Below, in pieces: positions 1 through 11,129 of a stretch of DNA of 64,000 nucleotides (positions are counted from its first letter, which is position 1; the number at the start of each line of letters is the position of its first letter). The DNA is taken from assembly GCA_004794785.1 (NCBI GenBank), contig SJOL01006493.1:939478-1003477 (forward strand), written 5' to 3'. The translations under genes and the position numbers were made by a program. This DNA comes from Opisthorchis felineus. Its lineage: Eukaryota; Platyhelminthes; Trematoda; Opisthorchiida; Opisthorchiidae. The notes beneath the pieces were generated by a model, which ran no database searches, had not been told where the DNA came from, and saw nothing but the letters and a program-made list of their open reading frames with translations.

Positions 1-675
1 TTCAAACTTCTGCCAAAGGATCTCTTTCACAGTCCTGTAAGCCCCAGAGGAAAAAGGTTATTGGATGACTGGCCAGATTTTCCACAATCCAGTGCACAAT
101 TGAAATCTACTGGTCCAGCGATCGAGGTCAACGGCAGCCACGGATTACATCTTACAACACGAGCTGGGGTACCCTTGGTTATACAAGATCCGTATACTGC
201 TGAACAATTACTTCTTTTACCTATAAGAGGGTCACTGATTGCAAGTCTTCGACAATGGTCCAGGCTTCCAGAAGACGTAGATGTCTTGGCTAGACTGATT
301 CTTTTTCGTAACATGATGTCCAATGCCTATGAAGAGTTCATCAATGTATTTGGATGCCTTCCTGGCCTACAACTTTCGGGCAAACCGTACTACCTGGATT
401 ATGTTCTGGCTTCGGTAGAAGATATGGATGAGCGAGAACAACTAACTCAGATTATGCGTCAAGCTCAAGACATTGTGGCCATGAACCTCGATGTTGATTT
501 GAAGGACCAGGGAATTTCCGAAATCTTTACGGATAACTATCATAAAGTAGAGAAACCAGTTCACAGCACATATGCTGAGGTTGACAGCCACGTACTTAAG
601 CCTGCCCCGTTCTGCCTCAGACCATCAACCGATGAGGGGAAAGTTAAGTGGCCACGCCTGTTAAAACCAACGAAC
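1..675 (+). CDS. Internal coding exon of an unidentified gene (partial at left edge)
   Basis: An open frame runs from base 1 (frame 1) without a stop for 225 codons and ends at a strong splice donor, GTGAGT, at 676-681; reading on reaches a stop 13 codons into the intron. The exon therefore starts at or before the window edge. The peptide is mixed and non-repetitive: an N-terminal stretch with LLDDWPDFP, a segment rich in Leu/Ile (PYTAEQLLLLPIRGSLIASL), a helical region with FRNMMSNAYEEFINVFGCLP, then an acidic stretch (SVEDMDEREQLTQIMRQAQD). There is no signal peptide or obvious membrane segment. I do not recognise the family. Codon use and lack of stops over 675 bp, plus the consensus donor, make it convincing as coding. 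No downstream exon of the same gene could be identified with confidence in the next 6 kb. Confidence 0.75.
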
Positions 676-1930
676 GTGAGTCAAACATTTTTACTTGTTC
701 ACTGCTCTACCTAGGAGCTTATGGGTAGTAGAGCGTGTTGTTTACAGTTCAACAAAGTAAATGATGAGTCTGTGTCTTCAAGCATCCATTAACATTTGAC
801 AGGCAGCCTGTACGCGTATCTATCGGTTGGTCGGTTAAAATACTTGCAATGAGGAAAACAGAAATCTATGCACATAGCAGCGCATCAGTTTACATACTAA
901 ATCTGTCAACACTAGAAAGCAGTCTGTATTAGAAGTGTCTTCACTTACGTACTTTGTTTATCCACTATTCTTCGTTATCGGATGCCCGAGGCACCTAGTT
1001 TAGGTGCATCTAGTTCTTTGTTGAAAGTCACTTACATTGCCCGAGAGAAAAAGCCCCAGTTCTATGGAGAAGGTACTAATGCAAGTGGCACCAAAATCAT
1101 CCAATCGAGAACATATGTATTTTGGCGTGCGAAAGCAGTTATGGTATTTAACGATATAATTCCATCACTACTACAGTCGCGTGGGTTGCTAATGCTTCAT
1201 CAAAGCTATTAGGATAGAGAGACTGGATACAAACAAGCGCTCAAGTGCAGAGAACAGTCGGGTTTTTTAAGCTTGGCATCAGTCACGCAAGTCAACAATC
1301 TTGTTATGACTGCTAGGGGAGAAAAAAGCAGGAAAATCGAAGGTTTGGTCCCCCAGTCGACTGAGGAGGTAGAGGGTCATTATTGCGGGCTGAGCGCTTT
1401 TGATAAGTGGAAGATTATTAAAAGAACCATACGTACCGATATGAATACAATACCTTTTCAGGGAAATGAATGGATTGTGTTGAGAACCATTTAATCTACC
1501 CTATCAACCACAGTATTGTGGGTTGGCGACACTCTAGTGTGGGATTCTTCACTCCAGTGTATGCTTGTGTGCGTGTCTGTGCAGTTCCTTACGAGAGCAT
1601 TTTTGGCGTCAATTCGTGACTCTCAAATTCCTAGAATTTGTCACAGCGATTGTATGTGGTATAAAAACTGCGCGAACTTGTCAGTAAGTCACCAAACACT
1701 GTTTAAAAAGCTGCGCGAACTGCCATCTTATTGCAACTGTGCACTCCCACCTTTCAAAAGATCAGTTAACCACAGCTTTCTGATGCCCATTCAATTGTCA
1801 CCGAATTGATGTCCACCTGGAGTATAACTTATAAAAAACACCAGAATTGCTTGGAAAATCCATAGTATACGGAGATGGATGCCGTCGCCGCAAACTGGGT
1901 TCACACTCACTCCACCTATTTAACGCCAGA
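676..1930 (+). other. Non-coding stretch (intron or intergenic)
   Basis: Begins with the donor of the exon ending at 675. Short open frames at 982-1212, 1273-1494 and 1516-1809 show no recognisable motif and no paired splice sites. Nothing else seen. Confidence 0.4.
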
Positions 1931-1934
1931 CCAC

Positions 1935-2105
1935 GAAATTGGCTGTGTGAAAAGGAAATGAATACAATGTACTACTCACAAGGTTGCTAAAAATTCTTCC
2001 ACAGCCCACGACCGGTTTCGCCCTTTTTGGGGCTCATCAGGCAGGCGCAGTCCTCGAGTTTTCGTCAACCTTATGTTCTACTTGAACCCAAATTGGACTG
2101 TTTTT
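1935..2105 (-). repeat. Hammerhead-bearing dispersed repeat unit, copy A
   Basis: Read on the minus strand this unit contains, in order, a GTTGACGAAAACTCG-like lead, the hammerhead core (2004-2046) and a tail with GCAACCTTGTGAGTAGTAC. Related units with the same order of motifs occur at about 3660-3790, 6720-6830, 8850-8960, 23110-23225 and 44490-44620. It abuts a long inverted repeat at 2109-2445 whose loop carries the same GCAACCTTATGAGCAGTAC tail, so the two look like parts of one composite element. The element has no coding capacity and is presumably mobilised in trans. Confidence 0.7.
2004..2046 (-). ncRNA. Hammerhead ribozyme core, minimal stem III
   Basis: On the minus strand: stem I strand GCCTGC (2046-2041), CTGATGA (2040-2034), stem II GCCC/GGGC with a CAAAAA loop (2033-2020), GAAA (2019-2016), then CCGGTC (2015-2010) and GTGGGC (2009-2004). 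A15.1 can pair with U at 2011 and C 2015 with G 2012, leaving a two-base stem III loop; the GUC triplet ends at 2010. GCCTGC pairs with GTGGGC over six positions including two G-U wobbles. All invariant core bases are present. Such a short stem III is described for hammerheads of Penelope-like elements and retrozymes, which tend to cleave as dimers. Activity is inferred, not shown. Confidence 0.75.
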
Positions 2106-2108
2106 AAG

Positions 2109-2445
2109 AACTACACTCATTTGCAAATCAATTTGGTTTTGCGAGAGACCCACCTGGAACCCAGCTGAATCTCTCGTTTGTGATGCTTCCATGCAACTGA
2201 ATGTGCTGCACCAGGCCGTCTCATGTTCCAGTTGCTACGATATTCGAGATGTCGCAACCTTATGAGCAGTACATTGCGTAAAATTACATGCATCGCGATA
2301 TCTCGAATATCGTAGCGGCTGGAACATGAGGCGGCCTGGTGCAGCACATTCAGTTGCACGGAAACATCACAAACGAGAGATTCAGCTGGGTTCCAGGTGA
2401 GTCTCTCGCAAAACCAAATTCATTTGCAAATGAGTGTATTTCTTG
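2109..2445. repeat. Long inverted repeat (about 140-bp arms)
   Basis: The left arm, about 2109-2252, is nearly the reverse complement of the right arm, about 2297-2445. Landmarks include CATTTGCAAATCAATTTGG against CCAAATTCATTTGCAAATG and GTGCTGCACCAGGCC against GGCCTGGTGCAGCAC. The spacer of about 45 bp contains the tail motif of the neighbouring ribozyme unit. Transcripts would fold into a long hairpin. Single-arm relatives occur at 9160-9290, 19585-19670, 23260-23400 and 54765-54845. Confidence 0.85.
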
Positions 2446-3585
2446 GAAATGAATTCAACTTCACCTAAAACAAAATTATAGGGATACTACAACTGCCATT
2501 CTTAGAACATAGATTTTCCCAAAGTCGGAAACGACTGTTGTGCTACAAATTTTTCTGATCTCCAAGTTAATGATAGAAAAGCAATCGCAAATAAACCGAT
2601 CAATACGAGTAAGATAGAATAGTAATCTTTTTTTTCCGTCAGTTTATCAGGAACTCAGCTAGAAATCGTGTACTGAGGTACAGTGGTTCCAGTTGCTAAG
2701 GTTTCGTTCACCAAGGATACAGAGACCAAGGAAAAGACGGTGCTGCTTCCCACTGGTGAACACAAAGAGTAACGTCTGATCAAACTTGAGCATGAATATT
2801 TCGAAAACAAAAGCCAGTTCACCTGTCTGGGTAACCGACCAAAATTGGCGTCCTAAAACACCCTACTCTTTCTTGTCTTCCATATCCACTACCTAACTGA
2901 TCGAGATTTTTTCTGCCGATGTAATTGGGCTGATGACCTGTAAGTGGTTGTAACCATCAAAGTTTGTAAGCTTGCACGAGATTGTGAACCGGAATGAATG
3001 AATTTGTTACGTCTTACTGGAAACATTCCCTTTTTCTTAGGGTTTCAAAATGCAACACAGCGTTATAAATGAATGACATCATAGTGGCTGTACCCATGAA
3101 ACTCAGCGTCCCCGTATATCAGAAGGCCATAATATATCAAGCTGACCATAAAAAGCCATAAGTAATAAGAATATGGTATTACACATTCCCTTAGCTGCTG
3201 TGCGAATATGGAACAATTACACATATTGTGAGCAAACCAAATTTGAACACAGGTGTCTGATGACGGAGTGTGGCAGATTTTCGCAGCCCAACAACCCCCG
3301 TAAGATGTACAATATATGGTCTGCGCCACCATTATTGGGCGAATACTGTCTCACCACTTCGTTGCGTTGAGTTATTCGGTTTCAAAATGCTGGTGTTTAT
3401 CTGAATAATTGAAGAAATCGAGAATAACTGACCTTCAACAGCAAACACAACAATTGGGTTAGTATTTAGCTATTGAAGTAGCATAAGTAGTTCGCTGTCG
3501 ATCCTATATTTTGATGGCGATAGAAACCTAAGGAATTGTGGCCGAAAACGGGAGGATTTCTCGAAATGCACTCACTTGCACACCA
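2446..3585. other. Non-coding stretch
   Basis: No gene recognised. A short motif at about 2680-2750 (GTACAGTGGTTCCAGTTGC) is shared loosely with 22575-22640 and 40193-40260. Otherwise nothing seen. Confidence 0.35.
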
Positions 3586-3795
3586 ATTTGGTCTTCACGG
3601 AAGGCTCAACTAAATCTCACATGAATCCGTCGTTTGTTATGTTCATCAACTGAATGTGCCAACATAAGGTTGATGGGAATTCGGGGCTGCGCCTACTTGA
3701 TGAACCTCATGAAATGTGAACCCGGTTGTGGGCTGTCGAACAGCTTTCAGCAACCTTGTAAGAAGTTTCACTGAAAGAAGGAGTTCTCGTTGCGA
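3586..3795 (+). repeat. Degenerate copy of the palindromic/ribozyme repeat
   Basis: Starts with CACTCACTTGCACACCAATTT, related to the arm sequence of the 2109-2445 element. It continues through a decayed hammerhead region: TTGATGA at 3697-3703, then GAACCCGGTTGTGGGCTGT, where the core bases and stem II are lost. It ends with CAGCAACCTTGTAAG. Here the arm and the ribozyme unit are joined directly. Confidence 0.6.
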
Positions 3796-4596
3796 TGACG
3801 TCCTTAAGTGGGTTTTCGATGAGCTTCACCAATTCTTCATGAAAATAACGGACTACTCAATTGATTCCGAAACAATTTGGCTGTGCTATGATGACATTCA
3901 TATCATGGTGCCTCGCAACCGAAATGGCTACGCTGGCCAAGCAGCCTAATTGCTCGCAGTTACCAAGCAAGCACCAAAAATCCATTGCAAAATATCAATC
4001 TACTTGCCAAGTTTCTTGTTATATTCACAGACCAGTAAATCCGAAAATCCATATTTCGTAATCAAAACACCAAAGTTGAGCTCCCAACGGCTTACTGGGC
4101 GACAACCACAAACAAGCATATTTGAAAGTTGAATACATGCTCAACATGCGATTTAAACAAATTCCGTCGCAACGGTGGTAGTTAAGGCCAATATTTGGAT
4201 TTTTGGTGTTACCAAAAAGCGCTACATTTTTATGTAGAAAGTTACTTTGGGTAGTTAACTGTTTGTGGGAGATTTTTGGTATATTCCGAGGTCTAGCGGC
4301 AGCATGCTATGTACTATGTTGTTTGCAAGTGCGCCGCGAACGTCTAGCCAAATTCTGGTGGCTTCAATGTGATTACCGATCCCCCAGGCACCAAAGTACT
4401 GCGTATTATTCAGGAAAAAGTTACGAAAACAATCAGCAACACAGAAGAGGACACGAAGATTTGGGTGGCACGTGGTGGGCCCAAATAGGCCTCCTACGTT
4501 TGGAACGAATTGTTGGTGCACTAAGAATCGCTTGGGAGCAGCAACAATCGACTAGCTTGCTCGTCCAGCCAACGGATTCAGCCAAAGTCACATTTT
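3796..4596. other. Non-coding stretch
   Basis: Open frames at 3716-4132 and 4203-4610 have no recognisable motif. Nothing else seen except that 4597 begins a repeat shared with 23.76 kb. Confidence 0.3.
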
Positions 4597-4690
4597 TGTC
4601 GCGTGGCTAACCTAGTAGTTTCACTAGGTGGGAAATAGCAAGCCTGTACAGCACTGTAGTTTCATTTGATTGGCTACGGCTCTCACACCC
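4597..4690 (+). repeat. Dispersed repeat shared with 23757-23855
   Basis: Both copies contain GTGGCTAACCTAGTAGT (or GTGGCCAACCTAGTAGT) followed about 50 bp later by TTCATTTGATTGGCTACGGC or TTCATTTGATTGCTTCCGGC. The family is unknown to me; an LTR or SINE fragment is possible. Confidence 0.45.
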
Positions 4691-5110
4691 CGGGAGGGCG
4701 TATCCTGTGTATTTGGGACAGGTCGCTCATTCTTGACTGTCTGACTTAGTTCCACCTAGTGGATCATTTTGCTACTGCCAGTTCTTTAGGCCCAACATTA
4801 ACCCAACCGTTATGAGCATTATTAAACAAAAGGGTCAAAGAAATTTCAAAATCTTTGTTGTATAAGTGGTCTGTGACATTTTTGTTATTACTGATATAGA
4901 GCATTTTTAGTCCCTCCTAGACATCCTTAATCCCACCCACTTCAACCCCCGTGTTACACCTGAGTGAACCGAATGACATTCCACTTCTCCTGGATACACT
5001 TATTTGTAAACGTACCGACGGTTCCCTGCAGCGTTCTATTTATTGCAAGAATATGTGAATCGGTCAATATTTAAGTTCTCCAGTTAAACCCCAAAGGCCC
5101 ATAAGCACGG
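4691..5110. other. Non-coding stretch
   Basis: Nothing recognised between the 4.6-kb repeat and the Penelope-like fragment. Confidence 0.3.
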
Positions 5111-5112
5111 AC

Positions 5113-5745
5113 TGGTAAAGGTTATTCTACAGAGTGAGGAGATTGTGCAGTCCGAACCAAATAGTGCGGGAGGGGGAATTCCCGAAAAGAACCATGTTAC
5201 AGGACGGTTTTACAAAGCGTTCCATTGAAATTTACCGTAGAATGGGCACACAAACAGCCCCGGTTCATTTAGCCAGCAAGAAAGGTGTGTACTTGCTTCT
5301 TCAGTTAAAAGGCAACCACTTTAACACAGGCATGAGATGCAAGCTAAGTTCTGCGCTAAAGCCTGTTGGTACTGCAGCGGAGCTCCGCCTCGTACCGGCC
5401 AACAGAAGATTTACTTTGCACATACGTGAACCTAGGCTGTCTAGACTAACTGCTTCTCATGAAGTGTGCAAGTTCTCCTGCAGCTCTGGAGGAACTTACG
5501 CTGGCCAGACAGCTAGTGGACACTGTGTTAGAACACATTTCAAACACCGTAATTCAAATGGAGTCATGAAAACTGTCAGGTCAGAAGTCAAATTGCAATC
5601 ATGTATCGCCAACAGCCAGACTTCTGTTAGGTATCGGACACACCCTAGTGTTCTTGCAATAAGCGAAGCGCTTCTGATCAAAGAAAACAAGCTCAGACTA
5701 TGTGCACAGAAAGAGTTGGAGCGAACCCTGGCACTAATCAGGTGA
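5113..5745 (+). pseudogene. Penelope-like element fragment: linker and GIY-YIG endonuclease domain
   Basis: A 204-codon frame reads as the C-terminal part of a Penelope-like retrotransposon protein. A linker with KRTMLQDGFTKRSIEIYRRM is followed by the region linking RT to endonuclease. A GIY-YIG-like core follows, with CKFSCSSGGTYAGQTASGHC at about residues 111-130, then HPSVLAISEALLIKENK, typical of the end of this domain. The Y-A-G-Q-T block replaces the usual Y-V/I-G-Q/R-T. The RT domain is absent upstream, so the copy is 5'-truncated. The reading frame is long and open, suggesting a younger insertion than the other PLE pieces in this window. Identification rests on motif and order, not on a search. 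Confidence 0.75.
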
Positions 5746-6540
5746 CGTGCAGAACCAGCCAATCAGTGTCTGTTCAATACCGTTTCCACTCTACGCAACT
5801 CACATATTTTATGTCCGCGACTGAAGAGAGTGAAAGAAATGTTAACATATCGCAGCATGTCTTCTGTCAGTTCTAATAAGGTGGATAAAGGGGATGCAAT
5901 GTTTCAAGTTTTTTTAGATCAACAGAAATCCCCTTTCATGTATGTCTCTAGAAAACATGGTTTCTAACCACAGATATAGTTGCTCGTTTCTCCGTCATTC
6001 ATTCAGTCATTACACCTGAGCGACGATTTAATTCAACGAACTCCACTCATTCCCCCATTATGATAGAGGATGGAAACGCAGATATGTCACCTTCATTGTG
6101 TTCCTGTTGTATCTCTTCACCTTCCCTGATGCTACCGGGCTACAGTCAGAAGACAGGAAGGTGGTCGGAAAAAACTGTGTATTAGTGCAAATACAGCGTT
6201 CTATTTGTATCATTCATTTGTGACCATATTGGGTGGTCGATCTGTTCTCAACCAACCAGTGTGTCCCCTGCACGCCCACACCGGTTCTCGAACGGTTGTT
6301 TTCGTTGTCACGGTTAGTCATAGATGGCCGTTTGTGCGCTTGAGTACGGAGCGCACATGTTGCTTTGGCCATCAGGTGGGCGCGAAATGCATGCGTACTT
6401 TCTTGACCTTGCTCCGGCGCACGATGAAACCGGAAGTGATTCAGACGCGTGGGCGTACTCGTACGGCACTGTTGCACCACATGACCGTTCCGCCGCGCAG
6501 CAGCCGATGCGCGGCCGTGTTAGACCCAGGCGGCTTCACT
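5746..6540. other. Non-coding stretch
   Basis: A relatively GC-rich patch at 6270-6540 holds overlapping open frames on both strands without recognisable motifs. Nothing else seen. Confidence 0.3.
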
Positions 6541-6835
6541 TGTTTTCATACACAAATTAGGGTAAATGGCGACCAGCGAGAGACTCAACTAAATATTGGC
6601 TGAACCTTTCGTACACAGTAACCTTTAGCTGAATGTGCTACAAGACGGCAGCCTCATCTGTCGGCTGAGAAGATAACTAAGATATTAAATTTTTTTGTTG
6701 ATCCCACATTGCTTACAAGCTGCTTAAAACGCTTAAGCGACTACGTCCCAAAGGGGAGCGAAACCAATAGTGGGCTGTCTAAAAGCTTCCCGCAACCTTA
6801 TAATTAGTGAGTTGTGTCAAGAAAATACACTTTGA
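6541..6835 (+). repeat. Degenerate copy of the palindromic/ribozyme repeat
   Basis: Contains GCGAGAGACTCAACTAAAT and GCTGAATGTGCTACA (arm sequence) and, at about 6745-6775, GTCCCAAAGGGGAGCGAAAC followed by GTGGGCTGT. That is the stem II / GAAA half of the hammerhead; the CTGATGA box is lost. It ends at GCAACCTTATAATTAGTGAG. A separate insertion or divergent stretch interrupts it at 6675-6720. Confidence 0.55.
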
Positions 6836-7122
6836 TGTCACAAGTATAACGCCACATGAGGCGGGCTTCTGTGCAGCAAATTCAGCTGAAAAATATCCTA
6901 AACTAGAGATTCATATAGGTGTCCCGCCAACATCAAAGTACTTTCCAAATGCTTGGATTATTCCAAACCAGATAATAGTTATTGAACCTTTCTGTGGGAG
7001 TGCTCACAACCCAGAATGGGTATCCATTCTGAAGCAATATTTTCGATCCCCGTCCACAGTTAACTGCTTGCCAAAAACAGCTATTCCATCGAAGATTTTC
7101 CGCTTGTTGTTTTCTGTTTCAG

Positions 7123-7554
7123 ACTCAAAGCCGAAACAAAACAGTGAAAATTGAAGATGCGGTATATAATATCCGCTACAAAACCCAACCTTGCCGACAT
7201 TTTGACATGAATGGAGGCCTTTGTCCCGCAGGGGACAAATGCCATTTTGCGCATGGTCCAGAGGAGTTACGAAATCCTCAGTCTCATCCGAAATTTCGCA
7301 CAAAGCTCTGTAGAAACTTTGCCGAAAGCGGTGTTTGTTCGTTTGGGGATAATTGTTTCTTTTTGCATGCAGCAAGTTCTCCGGAGTGGAAAACTCCTGT
7401 GCAGAAAGAAATCGAACCTCTGCGTTTGTCTTGCAATGACGATGTGCCATGCATGTTAGAACAGTGTGCTTCTGATACCTTGGAAACTTTGACTAACCAA
7501 AGCACTGAACGAGAGCCATGCAGAGATATCACCAACAGTCTATTGTCTCAGTAG
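7123..7554 (+). CDS. Tandem CCCH zinc-finger protein, terminal exon (TIS11/tristetraprolin type)
   Basis: The exon starts after a good acceptor (pyrimidine-rich tract ending TTTCTGTTTCAG, AG at 7121-7122) and reads 143 codons to TAG at 7552-7554. Two fingers are visible. The first follows the lead-in RYKTQPC and has spacing C-x9-C-x5-C-x3-H, ending CHFAHG. The second follows KFRTKLC and has C-x8-C-x5-C-x3-H, ending CFFLHA. The linker GPEELRNPQSHP has the length and ELR/HP landmarks of the family. TIS11/TTP proteins bind AU-rich elements in mRNA 3' UTRs and promote deadenylation and decay in the cytoplasm; germline relatives in worms act on maternal mRNAs. The one extra residue in the first finger is unusual. 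The C-terminal 60 residues show no clear CNOT1-binding motif. The 5' exon(s) were not found. Confidence 0.85.
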   Translation, partial: TQSRNKTVKIEDAVYNIRYKTQPCRHFDMNGGLCPAGDKCHFAHGPEELRNPQSHPKFRTKLCRNFAESGVCSFGDNCFFLHAASSPEWKTPVQKEIEPLRLSCNDDVPCMLEQCASDTLETLTNQSTEREPCRDITNSLLSQ

Positions 7555-8790
7555 AAGCCGACGAAATTTGACCAAAATTAAAAAGTTCGTCTGGATTCTA
7601 TGAGACTATCCCTTCTTTGGTGTTCACACTGCTTCATTTTACAGTTTGGAACTGACTTGCAGCTGTTCACGGAGCTTCATCTGCTCAAACCTAGCACACT
7701 AATGTCAATCCACACTGCAATAGTATTTTTTCTTTTCTGAAAAGAAAAAGTGAAGTGTACGGCTTAATCAAGCCTGATTCAACGCTCAGATTCGTCTAAT
7801 TTCTATGCGTCTGAGTTTTAAAATCAATTTGTAAGTACGGAAACATTTGGCTGACTCATTTCAGGTATTCTGTTGCTTGCTACCTTCAAATGCTCTAGTG
7901 GAGTTCAGTCTTTGGTATTCTTGTCCAAAAGTGAACACCTTGGTTATGAGAGATTCTGTCACATTTCAGTCGATAACTTTTTAAAGTGCTGAGAAATCCT
8001 ATTGGTCAGTACTTCAAAATTCTATCTTCTTCAATCGCTACTGCTTCTCCGTATTCATCGGTGCAATAGCACCAATTTGGATTTCGACCTGAATACCAGA
8101 AGTCCATTCTTTCCTTAGTACTTGGTGCCTGTCAAGTTCAAACCAGCAGAAATGTGACCCAGTCTAAAAAAACCTGTTTAAAATTCTACTAGTTTCGTCT
8201 GGTTTGGAGTAAGGAGTCACCAGGTCAAAGAACATAATACCTTGTTGCTTTAATTGTTCGATGAAACCATGAGACTAGGTTTTCGGCTATACTATAGTTG
8301 GACTACTGTGACTAACGTCGTACTGAAGAAACACCGTTGCTTAGTTTACCAACCAACTGGGCTCATCCTAGTTTGAGCTAGACAAGAATTTCATCCGTAA
8401 GTTCAGTCGAATCACTTTGTGAGGTTCATCTGTACCTACTCGATATTTTAGGGCTACCATTTAGTGTCGGAATTCATTCGTACTCATCCAGAGTCCTACT
8501 GTAACCTTGTGAAAAACGGAGATGGTACTTAACCCTGCAGAGGTCGGTTAGCTTAGCTCACTGTGTCACAGCAATCTAAATGCCATTTCATTTTACAGTG
8601 GTAACACGGACCAAGACAACTGTCGACTACGGAAGTCTACTGACGAGGGGATTATGGCTACGGAGGCAAAGGTATCTTGGAAATTAGTATAAAAACCACA
8701 AAAGAATCCCAAGTAACATCGTGTTGGCTATGAGGAGATACATCGAAAAAGCTTAATGAAAGAGAGATACATCTGGGATTTAGTTGAATC
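7555..8790. other. 3' flank and intergenic stretch
   Basis: Likely holds the 3' UTR of the CCCH gene, but no canonical AATAAA is evident close to the stop. A short AAAAG hairpin-like stretch (TTTTCTTTTC/GAAAAGAAAA) lies at 7727-7750. Nothing else recognised. Confidence 0.35.
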
Positions 8791-8794
8791 TTCC

Positions 8795-8965
8795 GTTAAA
8801 ACCTAATTAGTTTGCAAATGAGTACGTCTAATGTGGGTTCAGTTAGAACATTAGGTTGACGGGGACTGCACCTATCTGATGAGCCCGAAAAAGGGCAAAA
8901 TCGGTGGTGAGTTGTCAGAGGTTTCATCAACCTTATGAGTAGTGTGAGTGGATCTTAGTAGAAGT
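8795..8965 (+). repeat. Dispersed ribozyme repeat, copy B (decayed hammerhead)
   Basis: CTGATGA at 8876-8882, a perfect GCCC/GGGC stem II at 8883-8896, then AAAA at 8897-8900 where GAAA is expected, followed by TCGGTGGTGAG. The loss of G12 and a G at the H17 site predict no cleavage. It ends in CATCAACCTTATGAGTAGT. Confidence 0.65.
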
Positions 8966-9154
8966 TTTCGCTGATACTTCGTAAATATGAATTGATATGT
9001 AAGTCTTTTCACAAAGTACCCTGTGGATGTGAATTCACATGGTTATTATCAAGTTTTGAGGTGTGAAACCATCTAGAGCTGTCCTTGGACCAAAGAGTCT
9101 TGTACATTGCTCTAAATCTACCTTTAAATTTGAAATCCAAACCAACGTCTGTGG

Positions 9155-9295
9155 CAATAAACATGCATTTGCAAATCAATTTGGTGATAACGAGAGACTC
9201 ACCTGAAGTTAATTTGAATCTGTCGCTTGTGGTATCGTTTGACTGAATGTACTGCACAAAGACTAGCCAGTGAGTGTTCATCGCCACATACACTC
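9155..9295 (+). repeat. Arm fragment of the palindromic repeat
   Basis: Contains CATTTGCAAATCAATTTGG, CGAGAGACTCACCTG and TTTGACTGAATGTACTGCA, matching one arm of the 2109-2445 element. Confidence 0.65.
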
Positions 9296-11129
9296 AATTG
9301 GGAGTTCAAGTACCACATACGTTTGATGAAAATCCAGGTCCTAGGCCTGCCAGATGAGCTTAAATATGCGTGAAGCCGTTAATGAGCTGTCCACAGTTCT
9401 CAGAGGCCTTATAGGTGATGTTACATGAAGAAAACTTGCCATTTGCCTCATTTCGTCGTAGCTTTTGAAATAAAGCCTAGTGTCCAACTGTCTGTAGCTA
9501 ACCACTTTTTCATAAACCGGCACCATTCCAAAGTGAATGTACGTCCTTAAAAGGCTTGTATTCTTTGATCCAGCTAAGACGCACCCTGATCCCTATTGAA
9601 TGGTTTATCCATATATGGTGAGTTATGACGAAGGACCACGTGACAAGCATGACAGTCATCAATACTCAACGCTTGCTGGTGCACAGAGCTCGTCTTGAGT
9701 TGAGAATTGTGAGCGTCAGAGTCATTAGACATTGAAGTCACAGAAAGTAAGTACGAAGATAGTATTCTCCACCTGTATACATGTACTCTTACATTCCCAA
9801 CAAATCGGAGGTGTGATCTAGCATAAGACCAAGGTTAACTACTCAGACACACCGAGACTGTCATTCGGAAAATTTCCATACTGCCTTTTACCCAACTGTA
9901 TTCGGAGAAATTGCGCGAAATAGTCTTTCAGAAATTATGAGCAGATTGTGAATTTTTGACTTTTGTAAGTAGGTGCTTTTGGTTGTACATCCACCTGGGC
10001 ATTCTAAAAGCTGCTAATTTCTTGTCATAAAAATATTGCAGCCCAGACGTTGCTTGGTGACTAGTTAAATAGGCATATATGGAGGTCAAGGTCGATGCTC
10101 ATGTAGCCAACTCCGTTACGCTGCGCCTATCTTCCGTTTGATATTCCATTTCTGCTGACTACAATACATCCATCCGCTTTTTGTCGCCCCCTAGACCATT
10201 GGAGTACAGCTCCCTGCACTCAACGTATGTTGAGCTGCAGTTTATCATGATGGATTTCCCGCGTGGATCATTCGAACCGGCTTTCATCTATCTTCATTCT
10301 GATCACCACCATCATCATGGTTATCTTTGTCTGCAGAGTTTTATCGATGTAAATCGTATGACCGTTTATACATTGTTCAGATATTCAACTAACCGTCACG
10401 TGACGGAAGCGGAAGAAATATGTCACCGGACCTATCATGCTACACGTGATCAACTGTCTAGTCATGACTGCCATGACTGTGCATTGATTAGTAATGATGT
10501 CCCAAGTAAATTTCTAATTCGGGTTGTTCTGAATGGTAAAAATGTCCATATATTTGTGAGACCGTGAAGTTGAGATATACGGGTCACTTCTGTGAACAAA
10601 AAACCTAGTCAACACACAAAATGCCATTGTACTGGAACATTTCACCCTTGTGTGTATCACTCGGCTCCCTGTCGGATTTCGTTTCCTCAATATTCGACGG
10701 GAAACTTTAACACTCCAACCCCAATTACATAAAAGCATTGGCATCAAAAAAGCATGGAAATTCCATCCATAAGATATTGGGATTGAGGTGTAGCGAACAA
10801 GACCTGTTTTCTGCGACCGATCATTTGGCCAGTAAATCGAATTTTATATGGCAGATAACAACAGGGTCTAACACAACACCCACAAACGGGAACAGGTGAT
10901 CAGAAATTAGTGTGCTAAAAGAGCCACTCCAATGCCAGAAACACAATGGGGGGAGGGACCTACTGCGGGTCATTATTAGTTCAAGGTTAGCGCGAGTAAC
11001 TTCCGAGTGCAGAAGTCAGGAATGTGCAATTTGATTCTGACTGCCCCAGCAGGATCTTCACAGATTGTGAGCTAATGGTGAGAACTCGGTAGATGATACG
11101 AAGGCTCGATCCCTATCTATTTTGTAACC
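9296..11129. other. Non-coding stretch
   Basis: An open frame at 10181-10567 has a short His-rich run (HSDHHHHHG) but no family resemblance. Nothing else recognised. Confidence 0.3.

Noticed and set aside
3258..3290. CTGATGA as another hammerhead
   Set aside because: No stem II and no GAAA at the right distance.
7004..7450. 148-codon minus-strand frame
   Set aside because: Antisense shadow of the CCCH exon; no independent motif.
10181..10567. His-rich 128-codon frame as a metal-binding protein
   Set aside because: A single short His run, no family resemblance, no splice context.
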